NCBI GenBank assembly: GCA_963989245.1
Contig: OZ022351.1
Span: 14,500,343 to 14,564,342 of the forward strand
DNA: 64,000 nt
Reading direction: 5' to 3'
Source of the DNA: Nansenia antarctica
Lineage: Eukaryota; Chordata; Actinopteri; Argentiniformes; Microstomatidae
The position numbers were made by a program, and so were the translations under genes. The notes beneath the pieces were generated by a model. The model did not search any database. It saw only the letters and a program-made list of their open reading frames with translations, and was not told where the DNA came from. Below are positions 56,753 through 64,000 of this stretch, piece by piece (the first letter of the stretch is position 1; each line of letters starts with the position of its first letter).

Positions 56753-57390
56753 GTAAGTTTCATATATTCCAAGTTTAATTGGCATGAGACCCAGGTTTCT
56801 GCCACGGTTGTTGAATTGTCAACAGTCAGTGATGATAATTGCCAAGCTGATCCCTGGCTGATGGATTGTGAATGACTATTTACCGAAAAATTGAGACTGG
56901 AAATGTCCATACCTTACTACACATATACCTATGATGCCATCAATGCTTCATTGATGACATTGTTTATTAGTCAAATTTGCTAATATAATATGACATTTAG
57001 CTGATGCTTTTATCCAAAGCGGCTTACATTGCAATGAGTGCATTTGACAGTATATATGGTCCCAGAGAGAACAGAACCCACAACCTAATAGGGGTGTAAC
57101 GGATCACCTAACTCACGGATCGGATCGTGTCACGGATTTTGAGTCACGGATCGGATCATTTTTCGGATCAACACAAAACATATATATTTTTTAATAAAAA
57201 CAAAATTTTCCTTGAATTCTGTAAAAACACCACTTTTAATGTGTGAAACAAAAAAACAACATTCAAGATGTCAAAACTGATATATATATCACATATATAT
57301 ATAACATCTATATATAACAACATATATATATATATATATATAACAACATATATATAACATCACTGCTGCAAAGTAACAGAGTACTTTTTT

Positions 57391-57535
57391 TGTGTGTTTA
57401 CACAATCACCCAGGCTGCTTAGCGGGTGATATGACGTGATATAATTGGGACAGAGATGAGTGAATGAATGTTGTTGTCAACTCAGTACACATGCAGAGAG
57501 TGAGAATAAAGCGCACATGATTGTTTTTCTACCGG
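57391..57535 (+). repeat. Fragment of the Ty3/gypsy LTR inside a hAT
   Basis: Matches the middle and right parts of the LTR at 46250-46505 (from GTGTTTAC through CACCCAGGCTGCTTAGCGGG to TGATTGTTTTTCTACCGG) with more differences than the two LTRs of the full element have between them. Both LTR termini are absent. Confidence 0.85.
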
Positions 57536-57540
57536 TTACA

Positions 57541-57650
57541 TTTGAATGAATGAATGGTCTTTATTGTCATTGCTACAGTACAGGTACCAAACAACGAAAT
57601 TTAGGAGGGGTGGCTCCCCTGGTGTTAGAAAAAAAAAAAAAAAAAAAAAA
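57541..57650 (-). mobile_element. LINE 3'-end fragment inside a hAT
   Basis: GAAT repeats, GGTCTTTATTGTCATTGCTA, a GGTACC block and GGCTCCCCTGGTGTTAG followed by a long A-run. Closely matches the 3' end of the LINE at 18719-20735. Confidence 0.85.
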
Positions 57651-57815
57651 CGATTTTGCTATTGATCCGCGGTACACATGCGTTCCGAACCGTGGAGGGC
57701 GATCCGAACGGATCACGGATTATCCGTGATCCGTTACACCCCTACAACCTAAGCGCTGTTAGCGCCCATGTTAGCGCCCATGTTAGCGCCCATGCTCTAC
57801 CAACTTGCCGCAAGA

Positions 57816-59058
57816 GGACCATTTTAACTCCTAGCCGTGAAGGAGCTTGTTCACTGCCTCAACAAACACTAACAACCAACAGTGTCGGGTCAGTGTGCAC
57901 AGGCCCCTCTGTGTTGGTTTGCTGTTTTTTTATTGTTGTTGAAAGTTTGTGCCAATTTTCAACAAACAGCAACAAACTGTCAAATGGTGTCCTGTTCTCT
58001 CTTGCAATGTGGTGTTTCCTTGACGACTCCAGCTCACAAGTCAGAGTTACCATGCATGCTCCTAGAGCTCAGGGTCGGATGGTTGTTTCTGTGTTGTGTT
58101 GATTGAGAAATCAATCAATCAATAAACCTTGAGGTGTTTTTTCATGCTTCGTCATAAATCGTCTGCCCATGCAGCTCATTTTTGCTTATCTGCTTCAGCT
58201 ATTTGCCAGGGAAGGGAAACATTCCGCCCATGTTGAAATATTGTATCGATGCGTCCCCAGAGAATATAGAAACAGCAACTAGTAGCTCAGAGAATATTGC
58301 CACATTGTAGGCTGATTGGAGGATAGTCTATCATGGAGGCAGACTGTGCAAGCTGTCTGATATTATGGTGCTATGCTGTTGTTGCTTTTACTAGTCTATA
58401 ATTAAAACACTGGAGATTTATCAGAAGCCTAAGCCGCTTATTCTCAGTAACTGTGAGATGTAGTTTAGAATTTGCAAATCCTAGGTCATCTGAATCCGGA
58501 TGCCAATGCAGTATCTCTCTATACTAGGAAAACATGGGACCTCCCAGGTTAGCCTGATCTGACAGGTCAGCCTGACAAGGGAACACATTTTTTAACTTTC
58601 CTATGCACATGAGTTATTTATAGCATCATGATAAACAGAGATAACAGTTGATACAAATGATGACCATGGAGTTTCTACCACACTATCCATATCAGGGCCC
58701 GACATTAAGGCTTGTCCGGGACAAGTACATTTTATGTTCGGACAAGTGGACTTCCTCCTGCACTTGTCTGGCGGACAAGTCAAAACAAAGAGAAAAATAA
58801 ATAAATCAATATATGTTAATATCTGCATAAGAGTAATTCCTCTTTCAGTTGTCCGACCGGAAAAGTAATAAATGTGCCAACCTTCTTGACCGTGAAGTTG
58901 GCTTGTGGAAATGTTAAGTCTGTACGGAAAGAAACAGACACGTTACTCAAGCCAGCAAGCAAGATGTTCCTTCAAGCACCTAAAACTGGCCAGATGTCAG
59001 GAAAAGCGGGAAACGCAAAATGTCATCGGACGACACACCAGCACCATTGCAGGTGTTC
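57816..59058 (+). other. wac: wac intron 6 with degraded hAT-like end
   Basis: Mostly unique. CAGGGCCCGACATTAAGG at 58694-58711 resembles the ends of the element at 44051 and may mark an eroded hAT. The right end was not found. Confidence 0.45.
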
Positions 59059-60195
59059 TGCCAATGTATGCTTCCTTGTCAGTGTAGCTTCCTTGTCAAT
59101 GTAGCTGCCTTGTCAATGTAGCTGCCTTGTCAATGTAGCTGGCATGTCAATGTAGCTGCCTTGTCAATGTAGCTGCCTTGTCAATGTAGCTGCCTTGTCA
59201 ATGTATGCTGCCTTGTCAATTTAGCTGCCTTGTCAATGTAGCTGCCTTGTCAATGTATGCTGCCTTGTCAATGTAGCTGCCTTGTCAATGTATGCTGCCT
59301 TGTCAATGTAGCTGCCTTGTCAATGTAGCTGCCATGTCAATGTATGCTGCCTTGTCAATGTATGCTGCCGTGGCAATGGATGCTGCCTTTGTCAATGTAC
59401 TGTATGCTGCCATGTCAATGTAGCTGCCTTGTCAATGTAGCTGCCTTGTCAATGTAGCTGCCTTGTCAATGTATGCTGCCTTGTCAATTTAGCTGCCTTG
59501 TCAATGTATGCTGCCTTGTCAATGTAGCTGCCTTGTCAATGTATGCTGCCTTGTCAATGTAGCTGCCTTGTCAATGTATGCTGCCTTGTCAATGTAGCTG
59601 CCTTGTCAATGTATGCTGCCTTGTCAATGTATGCTGCCTTGTCAATGTAGCTGCCTTGTCAATGTAGCTGCCTTGTCAATGTATGCTGCCTTGTCAATTT
59701 AGCTGCCTTGTCAATGTATCCTGCCTTGTCAATGTATGCTGCCTTGTCAATGTAGCTGCCTTGTCAATGTATGCTGCCTTGTCAATGTAGCTGCCATGTC
59801 AATGTATGCTGCCTTGTCAATGGATGCTGCCGTGGCAATGGATGCTGCCTTTGTCAATGTACTGTATGCTGCCATGTCAATGTAGCTGCCTTGTCAATGT
59901 AGCTGCCTTGTCAATGTATGCTGCCTTGTCAATGTATGCTGCCTTGTCAATGTATGCTGCCTTGTCAATGTATGCTGCCTTGTCAATGTATGCTGCCTTG
60001 TCAATGTCTGCTGCCTTGTCAATGTCTGCTGCCTTGTCAATGTATGCTGCCTTGTCAATGTCTGCTGCCTTGTCAATGTAGCTGCCTTGTCAATGTAGCT
60101 GCCTTGTCAATGTAGCTGCCTTGTCAATGTCTGCTGCCTTGTCAATGTAGCTGCCTTGTCAATGTAGCTGCCTTGTCAATGTAGCTGCCTTGTCA
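59059..60195. repeat. Minisatellite, 17/18-bp units, about 1.1 kb
   Basis: More than 60 units of TGCCTTGTCAATGTAGC (17 bp) mixed with TGCCTTGTCAATGTATGC (18 bp) and rare variants (CTGC, ATTTAGC, a TGGATGC plus TTTGTCAATGTACTGTATGC block at about 59369-59410 and again at 59821-59878). Where only 18-bp units follow each other (59918-60070) the frames stay open and read LPCQC repeats, but this is a product of the repeat, not a gene. Confidence 0.97.
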
Positions 60196-60786
60196 AACAA
60201 TCTATGTCCTCTGAGTAGGGGAGCGAGGGGTATGTTGTCACACGCTGTCTAACATTTACTGGGCACAATACATCACAATGGTATAAATGTCATACCAAAT
60301 GAAAGAAGGAAGTCTTGGGCACATATTTTGTATTGATTATATATTCATATCTTATTCCAGTACAGAGCTGTAGACCGTTAAATAGACAGTGTGCATTTGT
60401 GACAATTTGCTCCAAGTTGTCACATTAGATTATCAAAAAATAAGAACACAACTAATTAATTGTGATTATTGATTATAATTTCAAATAAAATAACTCAAAA
60501 TTAAAACAATCATGCCTAGAGAATCTGGCATCATGCCTTTGAGTCAAAACATTAATGCTGGCATGAACCCTTTACTTTCAACTTTGAAATCGAACGTTCT
60601 CTGGCGTGCACATAGATCCACAGTAATTGTTGGAATTGTAATGTAATGTCAGTGTTTCCCCTACCATTGCCTTGGGGCCCCGCCCGCCCAAGAAAGAGGA
60701 ATTATTACGGAAGTAGACAAGCGTCAAACAGACAAGTAGGCTAAAATATCCGCTTTTTAAAATGCACCCAACCCGAATCTGGCGAG
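60196..60786 (+). other. Sequence separating the two minisatellite blocks
   Basis: AT-rich at first. CAGTGTTTCCCCTACCATTG at 60652-60671 resembles a fish hAT end, and the block at about 60698-60750 resembles 21056-21112, so a mobile element may have split the array. Confidence 0.5.
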
Positions 60787-60910
60787 ATTGTCAATGTAGC
60801 TGCCTTTTCAATATAGCTGCTTTGTCAATGTAGCTGCCTTGTCAATGTAGCTGCCATGTCAATGTATGCTGCCTTGTCAATGTATGCTGCCTTGTCATGT
60901 ATGCTGCACA
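60787..60910. repeat. Detached block of the 17/18-bp minisatellite
   Basis: Seven units of the same repeat, separated from the main array by about 590 bp of unrelated sequence. Confidence 0.92.
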
Positions 60911-61027
60911 CATGCCAGCTAAAGAGCTAACTGGAGGCACTTTATTATTTTACTTAAAGTAGATATACTATCTTTCTTATTCTGCTAGAATTGGGCTTTA
61001 TGGTAATACCATAATGGCATATTTACA

Positions 61028-61165
61028 GTACCGTATTTTCCGCCCTATAAGGCGCACCGGAGTATAAGGCGCACCTTCAATGAATGGCCTATTTTAGAAA
61101 TGTTTTCATATACAAGGCGCACCGGCTTATAAGGCGCACCGGCTTATAAGGCGCATAGAATAGAT
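61028..61165. repeat. TATAAGGCGCACCGG repeat block
   Basis: CCGTATTTTCCGCCCTATAA followed by several imperfect copies of TATAAGGCGCACCGG (14-17 bp). This motif is widely dispersed in fish genomes and is probably the end of a DNA transposon, but the other end is not visible. Confidence 0.7.
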
Positions 61166-61369
61166 ACTGCAGTCAAACGTTTGACTGGGGTTGCGTTACG
61201 CCCAAGCTCCACCTACTGCGTTGCGTCACCTCTCCATCGGTGTTGTGTCAACTTCCCGTTGTCCAAGCTCCACCTGAGCGTTGTCACCATCAACGTTCTA
61301 CCTGCTCCACTGTCAAAAATATATATTTTTCCACCTCAAGTATCAGCCGTTCGTCATCCATTTTTGCAA

Positions 61370-63151
61370 CAAGCGTCAAGGACCTGCGGTGATTCACAGC
61401 TGACTCGCGTGAATAGCAATTCGCAATAGCTGCAACCACGAGATATAGAGTAGTTAGCTACAAGCATTTTCAATCTGCTATTATCTCTATTAGTGGATTA
61501 ACCGCTGTGGTGATTTAACAGCTGATAAAAATACATCAAGTAGACTACAAACAGAGCAAAACAACACCAGAAAACAACCAATAGGCTATACAATTATAAC
61601 CAACAACCAATATGTGACAGCTCCTGGTGAAATGTGCAACGTACTTTTTCAGTTTTTACACATGCTTAAACTACAGATTGTAAGCTTTCAAATGATGTGT
61701 CATACATTCAAATCAGAGAAAGATTGAACACGACAGGCGTATTTGAATGTTGGTTCATCTCAAACACTGAATGGGAGAAAAGTGAATCTGACCAAACCAC
61801 AACAAACGCTGCTAGCGGCTAACAGCTAACAAAACACATCGCTACGAAGGTCTAAACTGTATTTTAATAACATGACAACATACTGGGAGAACATCGACAT
61901 GCTAAAAACACATAACTACACATAACTAGATGAACACACAGTTCTTGCTTTTGAACACGAGCTAAAACGAAAGTATGTTTACAAATCAACCCTCCCTTAC
62001 CGGTAGCCTCCGGCAAACGAGAATAATGAATCCAATACACAAATGATAAGTGTTTAGTGATCGTTAAACTGTTGTTTATTATATCGAGTGGGTACTTTAA
62101 AACTTCAAGTTGAAAGCACCAAGAATCTCACTTTGTTCCCTCGGAAACTCTGTTTAGTCTTCTTTACTTGGGGTCTTGTGGTGTGGGACTGTGAGTAAGC
62201 ACAACACCGGTGTTTACTGATTACCGTAATGCTGCAAGCGGTGTGAGTGTCCGAATTGAACAAGCGTCAAGGACCTGCGGTGATTCACAGCTGACTCGCG
62301 TGAATAGCAATTCGCAATAGCTGCAACCACGAGATATAGAGTAGTTAGCTACAAGCATTTTCAATCTGCTATTATCTCTATTAGTGGATTAACCGCTGTG
62401 GTGATTTAACAGCTGATAAAAATACATCAAGTAGACTACAAACAGAGCAAAACAACACCAGAAAACAACCAATAGGCTATACAATTATAACCAACAACCA
62501 ATATGTGACAGCTCCTGGTGAAATGTGCAACGTACTTTTTCAGTTTTTACACATGCTTAAACTACAGATTGTAAGCTTTCAAATGATGTGTCATACATTC
62601 AAATCAGAGAAAGATTGAACACGACAGGCGTATTTGAATGTTGGTTCATCTCAAACACTGAATGGGAGAAAAGTGAATCTGACCAAACCACAACAAACGC
62701 TGCTAGCGGCTAACAGCTAACAAAACACATCGCTACGAAGGTCTAAACTGTATTTTAATAACATGACAACATACTGGGAGAACATCGACATGCTAAAAAC
62801 ACATAACTACACATAACTAGATGAACACACAGTTCTTGCTTTTGAACACGAGCTAAAACGAAAGTATGTTTACAAATCAACCCTCCCTTACCGGTAGCCT
62901 CCGGCAAACGAGAATAATGAATCCAATACACAAATGATAAGTGTTTAGTGATCGTTAAACTGTTGTTTATTATATCGAGTGGGTACTTTAAAACTTCAAG
63001 TTGAAAGCACCAAGAATCTCACTTTGTTCCCTCGGAAACTCTGTTTAGTCTTCTTTACTTGGGGTCTTGTGGTGTGGGACTGTGAGTAAGCACAACACCG
63101 GTGTTTACTGATTACCGTAATGCTGCAAGCGGTGTGAGTGTCCGAATTGAA
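61370..63151. repeat. Tandem duplication of an 891-bp unit (identical by eye)
   Basis: Positions 61370-62260 and 62261-63151 appear identical by eye over all 891 bp. Each unit starts CAAGCGTCAAGGACCTGCGG and ends GTGTCCGAATTGAA. On the minus strand each contains sequence homologous to the right half of the outer hAT (52980-53206 and 54800-54905) without the inner hAT. Confidence 0.93.
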
Positions 63152-63263
63152 CAGTTGGGTGAGTACGGCATCCATTCAGAGCACATGATAGAATAACAAT
63201 AGCATGTAGTGCCGAGAGACGGGAGTCGGAGGCGGCGTATTAAATGTCACAGCTAGACGTTTA

Positions 63264-64000
63264 TTCATAGCTTTCATGTGACGTCACAGCATAGTGGAAA
63301 CGCCCACCTGACGGGCAAAAGGCACTTTTTGCGGGCAAAACCCACGGGCAAAACCCACTTTTTGCGGGTTAATAACTTTGATTTCCCGTGGGTTAGGAAA
63401 ATAATTCCAACGTGTCAGGATAGAGTAGAAGACAGGGAATCCAACACTATTTGAATGGAGTCGATCCTCCACTCCTATCACCGTGGACACAGCAAGGAGC
63501 GAATTCCCGGATATAAATATTCCCTCGCCTCCCTGACAGCGGGAGTTGGGAGTTTCGTCCAGCAGCCGGTGAACGCCCGGTTGATCGAGTTTCATATTAA
63601 AAGTATATCTTCTCGGGGTGTCAGCGCGGTGGTTAAGGGCTCAAAATGACCGTATACTGATGGTGAATTTAGCAATAATAGTCTTATGTTTGTACCACCT
63701 CCATAACCGGTTATTCACGGGAAAAGCCGGTCAAGGAGGCACCCTTTGCAGGTCAATAACTTTGATTCTCCGGGGGTTAGGAAAATAATTCCAACGTGTC
63801 CGGATAGAGTAGAAGACAGGGAATCCAACACTATTTGAATGGTGTCAATCCTCCACTCCTATCACCGTCGTGTATCTTGATAGTTCTTCATGAGTGAGGT
63901 GGTCTAAATAGTAGGCAGCCATGTTGAGCGATGTTGCTATGATACTTTTTGCCCGTCAGGTTGGTGGTTGCTAGGGAAGAAACCACGTGACTGAAAGCTA
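63264..64000. mobile_element. Inverted-repeat element copy 2, cut by window edge
   Basis: Minus-strand copy of the element at 51522-52649. It starts TTCATAGCTTTCATGTGACG and runs to the window end at CACGTGACTGAAAGCTA, a few bases short of its other end. It holds about 1.3 copies of the 385-bp internal unit, against 2.3 in copy 1. A short frame of 64 codons at 63455-63649 (MESILHSYHRGHSKERIPGY start) recurs in copy 1 but has no family match I know. Confidence 0.85.

Larger units (their letters stand above)
57089..57744. mobile_element. hAT element, TAGGGGTGTAACGGATC ends, TSD CAACCTAA
   Basis: Left end TAGGGGTGTAACGGATCACC and right end GTGATCCGTTACACCCCTA, flanked by a perfect 8-bp duplication CAACCTAA (57081-57088 and 57745-57752). 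Same family as 43269-44359. Inside it are an AT-rich tract (57281-57355), a Ty3/gypsy LTR fragment and a LINE tail. No transposase. Confidence 0.94.
56994..57815 (-). mobile_element. tRNA-derived SINE split by a hAT
   Basis: The tail motif CATTTAGCTGATGCTTTTAT is at 56995-57014 and the tRNA-like head (minus strand: GTTGGTAGAGCATGGGCGCT) is at about 57770-57810. The hAT at 57089-57744 interrupts it; CAACCTAA is duplicated. The head contains a 12-bp motif GTTAGCGCCCAT repeated three times (57757-57792). Confidence 0.75.

Noticed and set aside
59806..60115. Open frames reading LPCQC or ALSMY repeats
   Set aside because: Come from consecutive 18-bp minisatellite units; neighbouring 17-bp units break the frame, so no protein is maintained.
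59059..60195. Regular repeats that could look like a CRISPR array
   Set aside because: There are no unique spacers and the context is a vertebrate intron; it is a minisatellite.

Overview
The window is eukaryotic and almost certainly from a ray-finned (teleost) fish. The evidence is one vertebrate gene with GT-AG introns, very dense dinucleotide microsatellites, many short hAT-type DNA transposons with 8-bp target duplications, tRNA-derived SINEs, a CR1/L2-like LINE and a Ty3/gypsy LTR element. The species cannot be named from the sequence. There are no bacterial operons, CRISPR arrays or rRNA genes.

The only host gene I can support is wac (WW domain-containing adaptor with coiled-coil) on the + strand. 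Six coding exons are present (37907-37947, 38137-38173, 39183-39381, 55681-55772, 56408-56523, 56637-56752). They join in frame into about the first 200 residues, including the whole WW domain. The rest of the gene, including the C-terminal coiled coil, lies beyond the right edge, so intron 6 is longer than 7.2 kb.

Layout. Positions 1-15 kb are microsatellite-rich, apparently gene-free DNA with LINE remnants and hAT elements (3625, 10273, 11394). At 18.7-20.7 kb there is a 5'-truncated LINE on the minus strand with an intact reverse transcriptase reading frame. Positions 20.8-30 kb are quiet unique sequence. Positions 30-37.6 kb hold a foldback MITE, a 1.7-kb hAT, a long GT tract, a 24-bp tandem repeat, a TIR-bearing MITE and tRNA-like sequences. 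wac starts at 37.9 kb.

Intron 3 of wac (39382-55680, 16.3 kb) is mostly transposon. It holds a SINE, a 1.1-kb hAT with its own nested element, and a nest of at least six mobile elements. The nest works as follows. An outer hAT (45829-55107) was hit by a Ty3/gypsy element (46250-52947). That element's 3' LTR was hit by a second hAT (50520-52839), which itself carries a further inverted-repeat element (51522-52649). The outer hAT was separately hit by a third hAT (53215-54772), which carries a Harbinger-like foldback MITE (54060-54387). Most of these boundaries are fixed by target-site duplications read directly from the sequence.

The right end (57-64 kb, intron 6) holds another composite hAT, a 1.1-kb 17/18-bp minisatellite, a tandem duplication of an 891-bp unit that looks identical by eye, and a second, inverted copy of the element found inside the nest. 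No undescribed biochemical system was recognised. The most interesting content is the nested transposon history and the structural polymorphism of these elements.
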